Part shown: piece by piece, positions 9,403 through 17,790 of the stretch
Numbering within the stretch: the first letter of the stretch is position 1
How the letters are laid out: each line of letters opens with the position of its first letter
Source: Butyrivibrio hungatei NK4A153
GTDB lineage: Bacteria; Bacillota; Clostridia; Lachnospirales; Lachnospiraceae
DNA: 64,000 nt
Reading direction: 5' to 3'
Assembly (NCBI RefSeq): GCF_000424465.1
Contig: NZ_AUJY01000002.1
Span: forward strand, 1-64,000
Program-made: the position numbers and the translations under genes
Notes under the pieces: model-generated
Databases searched by the model: none
Told to the model about the DNA's origin: nothing
What the model saw: only the letters and a program-made list of their open reading frames with translations

Positions 9403-9672
9403 ATGTTTAGACTTTGGGTAAGATTGGTGGAAGACAACCACCTTATAAAAGATATGGTCGTTTGCGACGAATCAAACGATACAAGAACACATAAAGTAAT
9501 GAATGCCATTGAGAAGGCATGTTATGAAATGGACCTTTCCAAACCTATTTGGCTTGATAATATAGTAAAAGATTTCCAGATCCATTCAAAGTGTCGATTC
9601 AACAAAGACGCTTTTGTGGAGCAGATTGAGTTTGATTATATGGAGATACAAGTTATCGAAGAAGACTATTAA
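9403..9672 (+). CDS. Small conserved protein of unknown function
   Basis: This is an 89-residue soluble, charged protein. The frame is open further upstream, but AGGAGA lies five bases before the ATG at 9403, while the earlier ATG falls inside the galE terminator, so 9403 is the start. From memory, close relatives with the pattern THKVMNAIEKACYEMDLSKPIWLDN are common as short hypothetical proteins in Lachnospiraceae. There is no signal peptide, membrane helix or cysteine cluster that would hint at a role. It stands alone between galE and the HtrA gene. Confidence 0.75.
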   Translation: MFRLWVRLVEDNHLIKDMVVCDESNDTRTHKVMNAIEKACYEMDLSKPIWLDNIVKDFQIHSKCRFNKDAFVEQIEFDYMEIQVIEEDY

Positions 9673-9772
9673 AAATTTACGTTATTTTTTTATAATAAAA
9701 TAAACACAATTTCGACACATAATGAAACTATACTTATTTTAACAAATAGAAAAAAGGAAGAAGGTAGATACT

Positions 9773-11296
9773 ATGTATGAAGATGTTACCAAAGAAAACA
9801 GTGGTGTAAATTCGTCAAACTCATACAACAGTTATAACTACACTAATTATAATTATTCCGATGATAAGACATATAACGGAGATTTGACAGGAAAGAGCGC
9901 ATATGGATATGGAAACGGCGGGAATAATTACGGAGCCTATCAATATTCAAATGCAGGAAGTACAATGGGGAATGCTATGGGTAATATGGAAAGACCGGCT
10001 AAGAAGAGAGGTCTGAAGATTTTAGTTTCAATTATTGTGTTGCTTGCGATTGTCGGTGGAATTGGCGCAGGCGGATATTTGTATCGAACATACGGTAAGG
10101 ACAAGCCGTTGTTCTCATTTAATACTAAGAAGACAGAAGAGAATACCGGTGCAAATCCGGATAATATAGCTACCACGACGGTATCAAACGTGGGAAAAGC
10201 TACAGTAACGGATGTTACAGGTGTTGTTCAGGAAGTTATGCCTTCAATGGTTATCATTCATAATAACCGTATCAAATCATCAAACTTTTTCGGATACGGT
10301 CAGGAATCAGAGGGACTTTATGCATCAGGAAGCGGAATTATTGTCGGCAAGAATGATTCGGAGCTTTTGATCGCAACAAACTTCCACGTAGTAGACGGAG
10401 CTGATTCAATCGAAGTTATCTTTTCCGATGGATCATCCGATGAAGAGGCGGCTAAAAAAGCGGTTCAGGCAGATCTAAAGGGTCCCGACCCCGAGATGGA
10501 TCTTGCGGTAATTGCTGTATCTCTTAAGGATATTCCTGCTGATACGGCGTCAAAGATTAAAGTTGCCACACTTGGTGACAGTAATGCGCTTACACTTGGT
10601 GAGCCTGCTATCGCGATCGGTAATGCTCTTGGATATGGTCAGTCTGTATCTACAGGTGTTATCTCAGCGGTCAACAGAAAGTTTGATATGGGAGAGGGTT
10701 CATCCAAAATATATATTCAGACAGATGCAGCTATTAACCCAGGTAACTCAGGTGGTGCACTTCTTAATATCAAAGGTGAAGTAATCGGTATTAACTCTAT
10801 CAAGATCGGTGAAGCGGCAGTTGAAGGTATGGGATATGCTATTCCTATCTCGCTTGCTAAGCCTAAGATTGAAGAGCTTATGAACCAGGAAACCAAGAAG
10901 AAAGTAAAAGAAGAAGACCAGGGAGTTATTGGAATCCAGGGTATAAGCGTTTCTGCTGAAGATACAATGAAGTATGGTATCCCTCAGGGCGTATATGTTT
11001 ATGAGACTATTCCCGGAGGCGGAGCAGAAAAGGCAGGTATCGAAAAGGGCGATGTTATTGTGAAGTTTGACGGATCCGAGATCGGTTCTATGGAAGAACT
11101 TCATTCAAAGCTTAGATACTATTCGGTTGGAACTTCGGTTAATATAACGATACTCAGACCTAACGGAAATCAGTACGATACGATAGATGTTACGGTTCAG
11201 CTGTCCAATAAGAATATAGGTTCATCGGAAGATAATAATTCCAATGCGGAATCCGATAGTGCTTCAGATGATGAGAAGGCAGGAACAGGCGGCTGA
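9773..11296 (+). CDS. htrA: HtrA/DegP-like membrane-anchored serine protease
   Basis: This is a 507-residue trypsin-like protease that handles misfolded envelope proteins. An Asn/Tyr/Gly-rich cytoplasmic head of about 75 residues precedes one membrane helix (about 80-100). The protease domain follows, with the triad H205 (NFHVVDGAD), D243 (PEMDLAV) and S326 (NPGNSGGAL). A PDZ domain occupies about 385-475 (GVYVYETIPGGGAEKAGIEKGD), and a Ser/Asp-rich tail ends the protein. AGAAGG precedes the ATG. The gene is single and closes with a strong bidirectional terminator. The symbol names the family rather than a defined paralogue. Confidence 0.93.
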   Translation: MYEDVTKENSGVNSSNSYNSYNYTNYNYSDDKTYNGDLTGKSAYGYGNGGNNYGAYQYSNAGSTMGNAMGNMERPAKKRGLKILVSIIVLLAIVGGIGAGGYLYRTYGKDKPLFSFNTKKTEENTGANPDNIATTTVSNVGKATVTDVTGVVQEVMPSMVIIHNNRIKSSNFFGYGQESEGLYASGSGIIVGKNDSELLIATNFHVVDGADSIEVIFSDGSSDEEAAKKAVQADLKGPDPEMDLAVIAVSLKDIPADTASKIKVATLGDSNALTLGEPAIAIGNALGYGQSVSTGVISAVNRKFDMGEGSSKIYIQTDAAINPGNSGGALLNIKGEVIGINSIKIGEAAVEGMGYAIPISLAKPKIEELMNQETKKKVKEEDQGVIGIQGISVSAEDTMKYGIPQGVYVYETIPGGGAEKAGIEKGDVIVKFDGSEIGSMEELHSKLRYYSVGTSVNITILRPNGNQYDTIDVTVQLSNKNIGSSEDNNSNAESDSASDDEKAGTGG

Positions 11297-11336
11297 TATT
11301 AAGATAAGAAAGATAACAGAAAAGTATTAAATAAAA

Positions 11337-11382
11337 GAGGCGGTTCAAAATGGAAATTCATTTTGAACTGCCTCAATTTTTT
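11337..11382. terminator. Bidirectional terminator between htrA and the clpX-like gene
   Basis: GAGGCGGTTCAAAATG (11337-11352) pairs with CATTTTGAACTGCCTC (11359-11374) with one G-T pair. It is followed by AATTTTTT on the plus strand, and AAATAAAA on the other side gives a U-rich tail for the minus strand. It can stop transcription from both converging genes. Confidence 0.92.
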
Positions 11383-11391
11383 GATCAAAAT

Positions 11392-12939
11392 TTATACAAG
11401 AGTGGCTTGTTCCTTGTTGAATACAGGAATCTGAGGGTGAATACCTTCGCCTCGTATCTCAATAAGAGGTGAAGCCTTTCCTTCGATGTAATCTCTTGTA
11501 ATGGTTACGCGTCCGATGTTGTCATCTTTGGGAATCTCATACATGATATCAAGCATGAAATCCTCGATGATGGCTCTGAGGGCACGTGCACCGGTTTCTT
11601 TTTCCAATGCTTTCTCAGCGATTGCTTCGAGAGCGCTGTCGTCAAATCTAAGATCGACCTCATCCAGGGCAAGTAGCTTCTGATACTGCTTAAGGATTGC
11701 ATTCTTTGGCTCTTTGAGAATCTTGATAAGCATTTCTTTGGTAAGAGCCTGCAATGTACAGATGATTGGAAGTCTTCCGAGGAATTCGGGAATCATACCA
11801 AACTTCTTAAGGTCCTCAACCGTTACATTGGAAAGAACGTTGGGGTCATCTGCATATTTATCCTTAAGATCGGCATCAAAACCGATTGAAGTCTGTTTAT
11901 TAAGTCTCTGAGTGATGATGTCTTCGAGGTCGGGGAAAGCACCGCCGCAGATAAACAGGATGTTTCTGGTGTTTACTGTGGCAAGAGGAACCATGGCGTT
12001 CTTGCTTCCTGCTCCTACGGGAACTTCTACATTTGAGCCTTCGAGAAGCTTAAGCATTCCCTGCTGAACAGATTCGCCGCTTACGTCTCTTGCTGTTGTA
12101 TTTTTCTTTTTGGCAATCTTATCTATCTCATCGATAAATATAATGCCGTGTTCTGTCTTTTCCACATCGTTGCCTGAAGCTGCAAGGAGCTTACTTACAA
12201 CGCTTTCGATATCATCTCCGATGTAGCCTGCTTCTGTTAGAGATGTTGCATCAGCAATAGCAAGCGGAACATCGAGAAGCTTGGCAAGAGTCTTAACAAG
12301 ATAAGTCTTACCGCTACCTGTGGGACCAAGGAGAAGAATGTTTGATTTTTCTATCTCAATCTCATCCATGGTATCTGTCGCAACCCTTTTATAGTGGTTG
12401 TAAACCGCTACAGACATGACTTTTTTGGCCTTGTCCTGTCCTATGATAAATTCGTCAAGTTTGGCCTTGATCTTGTGGGGAGCGGGAATGTTCCTTATGT
12501 CTATAACGGGTTTTGATTTAGCTTCGCTCTTTTTCTTGATCTTCTGTGAGTTGGGAATGCCACCCATGTTGAAATCACCGGGCATATCGCCTAAGTTGAA
12601 AAAGCTCACATTCGGAAATGTCCCCATATTCTTATTGAGTTCATTCATAAGATTGGGGTTATTCAGAAGATTCTGATAATCAAACTGTGTGACCGTGTCC
12701 ATTGTTTTGTGCATACAGTCTTCACAGATGCAGATATTATTGGGAAGATGGAACATCTTGCCCGCCTTGCTCTCAGGTCTTCTGCATACGAAGCAGACAT
12801 CTTCAAACTCCGACTTGTCATTATTATCATTGTTGTCGGTATTTGAAGTGGTGTCTTCGGTATCTTTTGTGTCTTTGTTATTCAGTTCTTCGTCTGTAAC
12901 TTCTCTGAAATCGAAGTTATCGTCTCTTTTATCTTCCAT
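11392..12939 (-). CDS. clpX: ClpX-type AAA+ unfoldase, divergent
   Basis: This 515-residue protein is about 90 residues longer than typical ClpX. An acidic Asp/Asn/Thr-rich head (1-47) precedes the zinc-binding domain (C49, C52, C72, C75). The AAA+ module has Walker A GPTGSGKT (205-212), pore loop GYIG (238-241) and Walker B IIFIDE (266-271). The SIGF loop (351-354) matches the ClpP-docking IGF motif. The RKH loop that reads ssrA tags in E. coli ClpX is absent; the region near 310 reads GAGSKNAM. It should unfold substrates for ClpP but may have different specificity. GGAG precedes the ATG. It lies 23 bases after the carbamate kinase-like gene, so the two are probably co-transcribed. Confidence 0.85.
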   Translation of the reverse strand: MEDKRDDNFDFREVTDEELNNKDTKDTEDTTSNTDNNDNNDKSEFEDVCFVCRRPESKAGKMFHLPNNICICEDCMHKTMDTVTQFDYQNLLNNPNLMNELNKNMGTFPNVSFFNLGDMPGDFNMGGIPNSQKIKKKSEAKSKPVIDIRNIPAPHKIKAKLDEFIIGQDKAKKVMSVAVYNHYKRVATDTMDEIEIEKSNILLLGPTGSGKTYLVKTLAKLLDVPLAIADATSLTEAGYIGDDIESVVSKLLAASGNDVEKTEHGIIFIDEIDKIAKKKNTTARDVSGESVQQGMLKLLEGSNVEVPVGAGSKNAMVPLATVNTRNILFICGGAFPDLEDIITQRLNKQTSIGFDADLKDKYADDPNVLSNVTVEDLKKFGMIPEFLGRLPIICTLQALTKEMLIKILKEPKNAILKQYQKLLALDEVDLRFDDSALEAIAEKALEKETGARALRAIIEDFMLDIMYEIPKDDNIGRVTITRDYIEGKASPLIEIRGEGIHPQIPVFNKEQATLV

Positions 12940-12962
12940 ATTATCTCCATAGAGAAAAGAGG

Positions 12963-13901
12963 TTACTCAAAAGTTATGAATGTACCTGCTTTTCCTTTGA
13001 GTGCATCAGCTACAGAAGCAAGAGAAGTAATTAGAACCGAACCGTCGTGATTTGATTCCAAGAACTCAATTGCTGCCTGAATCTTGGGAAGCATGTCTAC
13101 TTCGCCAAATTCGTCTGCTTCGATGTACTCTTTAGCTTCTTTAACGTTCATTTTAAGGATAGGTTCCTGATCATCCTTACCAAAATTCTTGTATACGTAA
13201 GGAACCGATGTAAGAATGATAAGTCTGTCAGATTTAAGGTCTGCAGCGAGCTTTCCTGCGATAGAATCTTTTTCGATTACCGCTGAAGCGCCTTTAAGAA
13301 CGTGACCTTGCTCAATTACCGGGATTCCGCCGCCGCCGCATGCGATAACTTCCTGACCGGCTTCTACAAGAGTCTTGATAGCATCAATCTCAACAATCTT
13401 GATGGGGTTAGGAGCGGCAACGATTCTTCTGTAGCCTTTTCCGGGATCTTCTTTTACAAAGTTACCTTTCTTAATCTCTGTATCGGCGTCTTCTTTTGAC
13501 ATATAACGTCCGATTGCTTTAGTCGGTGCATAGAAAGCTTCGTCATAAGGATCTACCGTAACTTGTGTAAGGATAGTGCTTACCGGTTTGTAGATTCCTC
13601 TGCTTGTGAGCTCTGTTTTAAGAGAGTTCTGAATGTCATAGCCTACATAACCCTGGCTCATTGCATTACATACGCACATAGGAGCGGATGTGTAATCGAT
13701 ATACATTCTGTGGAGCTCAGTCATTGCTTTGTGGATCATGCTGACCTGAGGTCCGTTACTGTGAGTTATAACAAGCTGATAGCCTGCTTCTATAAGGTCG
13801 GCGAGTGCTTTTGCCGTAAGCTTTGTGGCATTTCTTTGTTCGTGTGTGGTTACTCCCAGCGCTTCGTGTCCGAGAGAAACAACTGCTTTGATGTTTTCCA
13901 T
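12963..13901 (-). CDS. arcC: Carbamate kinase-like protein
   Basis: This is a 312-residue amino-acid-kinase-fold protein of carbamate kinase length. HSNGPQV, GGGGIPVI and the EKDSIAGKLAADL stretch are recognisable carbamate kinase motifs. The usual N-terminal ALGGNAL is replaced by SLGHEAL, a variant I recall from other Lachnospiraceae proteins. Carbamate kinase makes ATP from carbamoyl phosphate, normally with ornithine carbamoyltransferase in arginine catabolism; the argF-like gene here is 28 kb away. GAGG precedes the ATG, and a GCACG/CGTGC hairpin lies just upstream (13917-13931). Altered substrate use is possible. Confidence 0.78.
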   Translation of the reverse strand: MENIKAVVSLGHEALGVTTHEQRNATKLTAKALADLIEAGYQLVITHSNGPQVSMIHKAMTELHRMYIDYTSAPMCVCNAMSQGYVGYDIQNSLKTELTSRGIYKPVSTILTQVTVDPYDEAFYAPTKAIGRYMSKEDADTEIKKGNFVKEDPGKGYRRIVAAPNPIKIVEIDAIKTLVEAGQEVIACGGGGIPVIEQGHVLKGASAVIEKDSIAGKLAADLKSDRLIILTSVPYVYKNFGKDDQEPILKMNVKEAKEYIEADEFGEVDMLPKIQAAIEFLESNHDGSVLITSLASVADALKGKAGTFITFE

Positions 13902-14002
13902 GTTGGCCTCATTTCTGCACGTTGATCGTGCTTAATAAGATAATAATTTATTGTACAATAACTCCGTCTTTTTTGGAAGTAATACAGTAACGTACTACAC
14001 TG

Positions 14003-15925
14003 CTAGTTGCGGTGCAGTCTGGCGTATACGTTGGGATCGAGATCCGGATTGACCTTGGTTATTTTTCTGTCATAGGTCATAAGTCCGTTTACTTCCTCTT
14101 CAACGTCGCTGACCTGCGTATATACTGCGCCTGAGAGCCCCTTTGAGATAAGCGGGATAATGTTCGCGTTTATCACGTTGTAGTAAGCAACGCCGAGTGC
14201 CTCGAGGTTATCGTATTTTTTGTATCCAAATACTCTGTCAACGCTTGAATGTCCGTCTATGTGGCAGGTAAATCCGCCATATTCGGAGATGACAAAAGCC
14301 CTGTTCTTAGGATCTTTTTCTACGGCAAGAGGTCTGAAGTAGTTGTGCACGCTTCTAAAGTCGCCGCTTCCTTCATCAAACCAGCCGCTGGCCTGGTCGA
14401 TAGGTCTTGTGTTGTCGAGCTCTTTTGCCATAACGGTAGCACCTGCGGCGTTAAACTGCCCCCATCCTTCGTTGAAGAGAACCCACGTTGCTATTGAAGG
14501 TACGCTGTAGAGGTATCTTATAGTGTTCTGCATCTCGTTAAGCCATTCTCCCCGTCCTTCTGCCGAGTGTCTTGAGAATGTCTTGTAGTACGCGGGGCCG
14601 TCTGACATTCTTCCGAATACTTTCGGGAAAAGAGTCGGAAGATAGGAGACCATGGGCTTTGCATAGGATGAACCGCCGCTTACCATGTCCTGCCAGACTA
14701 TCATTCCGAGCCTGTCGCAGTGATAGTACCAGCGCGCAGCCTCAATTTTTACGTGCTTTCTCATCATATTGAAATGAAGTCGTTTCATCTCAGTTATATC
14801 AAATATCAGCGCTTCGTCTGAAGGAGCGGTGTAGAGGCCGTCCGGCCAATAGCCCTGATCGAGAACTCCCATGAGGAAGTAGGGCTTGTGGTTAAGGAAG
14901 AAACGCTTTGTTCCCGTATTGTCTTCTTCAATGGTAAAAGATCTCATGGCAAAGTACGACTGAACGCTGTCGTCGCCTGCTTCTATGAGAATCGGGTACA
15001 GGTACGGATCCTCGGGGCTCCACAGATGAGCATCTTCAATTTCAAAAGAGAAGCTGTAACCTGCGGGAGCAAATTCTTTTACGCCGGCTTCGTTAGAAGG
15101 ATATGTGTCTGACGAAAAGAAATCCTCACGCTCGGAGTTAAAGCTTTCGCCGGATTTCTTGGGCTTAATTGCCTCGTGTCCGGGAATTCTGACATCGATG
15201 TCGCAAGGCTTATTTGTTGAAACTTCGATAGTTACGCTCTTTAAATCCTGTGAAGGAGTTACGATAAGCTCTCTTATGTAAGTTTCGGGAACTTCCTCAA
15301 TCCAGACAGTCTGCCAGATTCCGCTCTGAGCGGTGTAGTACATTCCGCCTCGTCTGAGAGTCTGCTTACCTCTGCTGTGGTAGGAGCTGTCGCTCGTATC
15401 CCTGACTTTAACATGAATAAGAGTGTTAAGAGCGGTGCTGTCATTATCCGTAAACTTCAGATGGTCCGTTATGTCCAGTGTAAAAGGAAGATATCCGCCG
15501 CCATGCGAGCCTACAAAAGATGAATTTATATATACTTCGGCAAACTGATCCACAGCTCCGAAATGCAGTAAGAATCTTGAGTTTTCATGTTTTCTTTTAA
15601 GTGTCGGAAGTACCTTTTTGTACCAGAGAACCTGATCGGGAAGAAGTCTTTTTTCCACACTTGATAAAAAGCTTTCGGGTGAAAAAGGTACGAGAATTTC
15701 GCCGTCAGTGTCCGCAGGGAGAACATTTGCCGATATATCCTGAACAATCTTGTATTCCCAGATACCGTTCAAATTCATAAAGCCGTCTCTTACAAAGCGC
15801 GGCCTTGGATATTCGGGAAGAACATTGTCTTTATCAAGATTTTCTCCCCATACTGTATAAAGCCTGTTAAGCACATCGTCCTCGTGAGGTTTGTCGATTG
15901 CTTTTATTGCATCAATTAAGTCCAT
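14003..15925 (-). CDS. Glycoside hydrolase family 2 enzyme
   Basis: This is a roughly 640-residue cytoplasmic GH2 glycosidase with no signal peptide. A sugar-binding jelly-roll domain (about 40-180) and an immunoglobulin-like domain precede the TIM barrel. The acid/base lies in LFNEGWGQF and the nucleophile in ISEYGGF, as in GH2. Beta-galactosidase, beta-glucuronidase and beta-mannosidase activity are all possible; the sequence does not decide. An in-frame TTG at 15931 is possible, but the ATG at 15925 has AGGAAAGG at good spacing. It overlaps the end of the DUF975 gene by 14 bases, suggesting translational coupling. Confidence 0.88.
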   Translation of the reverse strand: MDLIDAIKAIDKPHEDDVLNRLYTVWGENLDKDNVLPEYPRPRFVRDGFMNLNGIWEYKIVQDISANVLPADTDGEILVPFSPESFLSSVEKRLLPDQVLWYKKVLPTLKRKHENSRFLLHFGAVDQFAEVYINSSFVGSHGGGYLPFTLDITDHLKFTDNDSTALNTLIHVKVRDTSDSSYHSRGKQTLRRGGMYYTAQSGIWQTVWIEEVPETYIRELIVTPSQDLKSVTIEVSTNKPCDIDVRIPGHEAIKPKKSGESFNSEREDFFSSDTYPSNEAGVKEFAPAGYSFSFEIEDAHLWSPEDPYLYPILIEAGDDSVQSYFAMRSFTIEEDNTGTKRFFLNHKPYFLMGVLDQGYWPDGLYTAPSDEALIFDITEMKRLHFNMMRKHVKIEAARWYYHCDRLGMIVWQDMVSGGSSYAKPMVSYLPTLFPKVFGRMSDGPAYYKTFSRHSAEGRGEWLNEMQNTIRYLYSVPSIATWVLFNEGWGQFNAAGATVMAKELDNTRPIDQASGWFDEGSGDFRSVHNYFRPLAVEKDPKNRAFVISEYGGFTCHIDGHSSVDRVFGYKKYDNLEALGVAYYNVINANIIPLISKGLSGAVYTQVSDVEEEVNGLMTYDRKITKVNPDLDPNVYARLHRN

Positions 15926-16652
15926 TTTCAACCTTTCCTGTATTTCCGGCAGCGATGAGATCTTGGTAGAACGCTGTCAATGTTGCATATCTGTAGACAA
16001 AAATCCACAAAAGCGGAATGAAAAAGGTCAAGCATCCGAAAATGATAAGCGGAATGAAGCTTATGTGCAAACGAAAGAGCTTAAACCTGTTCCCTTGCAT
16101 AAGAGTTTTGCTGTATGCAAGGAGCTCTTTTGCCGATCTGTCAGGATAATCATGTAATAAATAAAAAGCCTGTGAATATGTAAGTGACACGTAGATGTTC
16201 ACGATAAGTCCGAATAGCAGTGCGATGAAGAGTGCGACTCTGACGGAAAAAGGTGATCTCGGTGTCAGGATAAACCAAATTATTGAAGCGGGAAGACTTG
16301 AAAGGAAGTCCGCAAGTACAAAGACTGATTGAATCTTTACCGCTTTGTCGGGGTGCTGCTTAAGTCCGAAGAAAATGTCGCCTGTTGAAACCGTCTGTGA
16401 GTAGATGAGATTCATGTACAGGTACGCTTTTCCTGAGACCAAAACACCAAGTAGTATGCTTACTATAAGGAATATTATTTGATTTATCGCAAATATAACA
16501 AGGCTACCCGAGCTTGAGATTGTCACAATGCTCGAGATAGCCATTTGCAGAACGAAAATTATAATATTTGCAAGTATTAAAATTCCGTATTTATCAAGTG
16601 ATCTTTCTTTGGCGATTGCCTTTAATTCTGTCGATGTCTTAAGATTAGTCAT
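15912..16652 (-). CDS. DUF975 family integral membrane protein
   Basis: This is a 246-residue protein with about five or six hydrophobic segments. The opening helix with KAIAKERSLDKYG, the GLKQHPDKA loop and the closing FFIPLLWIFVYRYATLTAFYQDL match DUF975 proteins, which are common in Firmicutes and have no settled function. GGGAG precedes the ATG. It sits upstream of the GH2 gene and overlaps it, and follows the SprA-like gene closely, so these genes probably share one transcript. Confidence 0.82.
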   Translation of the reverse strand: MTNLKTSTELKAIAKERSLDKYGILILANIIIFVLQMAISSIVTISSSGSLVIFAINQIIFLIVSILLGVLVSGKAYLYMNLIYSQTVSTGDIFFGLKQHPDKAVKIQSVFVLADFLSSLPASIIWFILTPRSPFSVRVALFIALLFGLIVNIYVSLTYSQAFYLLHDYPDRSAKELLAYSKTLMQGNRFKLFRLHISFIPLIIFGCLTFFIPLLWIFVYRYATLTAFYQDLIAAGNTGKVENGLN

Positions 16653-16669
16653 TAAATATTGCTCCCAAC

Positions 16670-17164
16670 TTACCCTGTAAGGTCTATATTTGCACCGACA
16701 AGTCCCTGACGGTGCATTGCTTTTCTCTCTTTTTCATACGGATTGTCTTCGTTTCCGTAGCGGATCTTGGTGGTTGTTTCACCTCCGCAGACATAGGTTC
16801 TGCCACATTCCGGGCAAACTGCAGTCTTTATCGAAACTGAAGCCTGAAGAACTTTGCCGTTATTCATGGCGGCTTCTTTGTAAGCATTACTTACATGTTC
16901 AGCCTCATGACCGCGTACTCTTGCAGGAGCGGACTGCGGACTTATGTGCTGAGCGCTCTTAAAAGAAACCATCTCATCGGAACCGTCCTGGTATTTGCGG
17001 TTCTTGCAGGTTTCGCACTCTGCGGGAGATGATACTCTGCCCGGTGCCTTCTCGGTGGAGGCATTGGGATTCAATATTGGTTTGTTTCCGGCTACAGCAC
17101 TTGTGCCGATGGCGGCAGATCTGTATGGTGCATATCCGTTGCCTATCGCACCGATAATACTCAT
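16670..17164 (-). CDS. SprA-related putative zinc metalloprotein
   Basis: This is a 164-residue protein with an HEAEH sequence that fits the HExxH zinc-peptidase motif (RGHEAEHVSNAY). Two cysteine pairs, CETC and CPEC, could bind a second metal. The block SFKSAQHISPQSAPARVRGHE and the NEDNPYEKERKA ending match the SprA-related/putative metalloprotease family found across Firmicutes. Its substrate is unknown. The N-terminus is low-complexity, and no signal peptide is apparent. It lies 17 bases upstream of the DUF975 gene and 9 bases downstream of the next membrane protein gene, fitting a single operon. Confidence 0.75.
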   Translation of the reverse strand: MSIIGAIGNGYAPYRSAAIGTSAVAGNKPILNPNASTEKAPGRVSSPAECETCKNRKYQDGSDEMVSFKSAQHISPQSAPARVRGHEAEHVSNAYKEAAMNNGKVLQASVSIKTAVCPECGRTYVCGGETTTKIRYGNEDNPYEKERKAMHRQGLVGANIDLTG

Positions 17165-17173
17165 AACTTCAAA

Positions 17174-17572
17174 TTACCTCGATTTTATTTCATTTAACAT
17201 ATCATCAAAACTTGTTCCGTACATTTGCTCAGACATCATGTTAAGCTGCTGGCGCTGTTCGGGGTTGGTAAGTACCGTATGTATGCTTGTAACCATCATG
17301 GTATATCCGAGAACTACGCCGACAGTTCCGAGTACAAGCGCTTTTTTGGCCTGCGGAAGGAATGTCTTCATGGTTCCCTTTGACAAAAGAGCCAGAACGA
17401 CCGCTACACCGCCAAGAATGATGCCTGTGTAAAAGATAAGGCAAAGCGGTATTGAAAACATTCCCAGGATTCTGGCAAAAGTAGCAAGTGCCACGTGGCT
17501 GTCCAGCTCGTTATGTGCCTTGTTGTAGTTATAATTGTTGTAGTAGTATTTCTCGTCGTCGTTTTCTGCCAT
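17174..17572 (-). CDS. Small two-helix membrane protein
   Basis: This is a 132-residue protein with a Tyr/Asn-rich hydrophilic head, two hydrophobic helices (about 35-65 and 80-100) and a short charged tail. The arrangement resembles DUF4190-type small membrane proteins, but I do not recognise the family firmly. It is the first gene of the minus-strand group leading to the SprA-like, DUF975 and GH2 genes, and is divergent from tex. A GGAG lies about 14 bases before the ATG, farther than usual. Confidence 0.65.
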   Translation of the reverse strand: MAENDDEKYYYNNYNYNKAHNELDSHVALATFARILGMFSIPLCLIFYTGIILGGVAVVLALLSKGTMKTFLPQAKKALVLGTVGVVLGYTMMVTSIHTVLTNPEQRQQLNMMSEQMYGTSFDDMLNEIKSR

Positions 17573-17668
17573 TTATATAAGAATGACTCCTTTTGAAATT
17601 TTTGGTTAATTACTTAAATTTTAGTATAAAACCCCGTATTTTACAATGCTTCGACATTTTACGGACTC

Positions 17669-17698
17669 TTGAAATACGTCCGCAAGGCTTGGTATAAT
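17669..17698 (+). promoter_or_regulatory. Promoter for tex
   Basis: TTGAAA at 17669-17674 and TATAAT at 17693-17698 are 18 bases apart. Transcription would start near 17705, leaving an A/T-rich leader of about 85 bases before the tex start. Confidence 0.7.
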
Positions 17699-17790
17699 AT
17701 GGGAGTGCGCGGTTTATGAAAAAATAATCAAAAATTATTCTTTTTATCATAATTTCGGCGCACAAAGCATATATATACTGCGAGGTAGGT

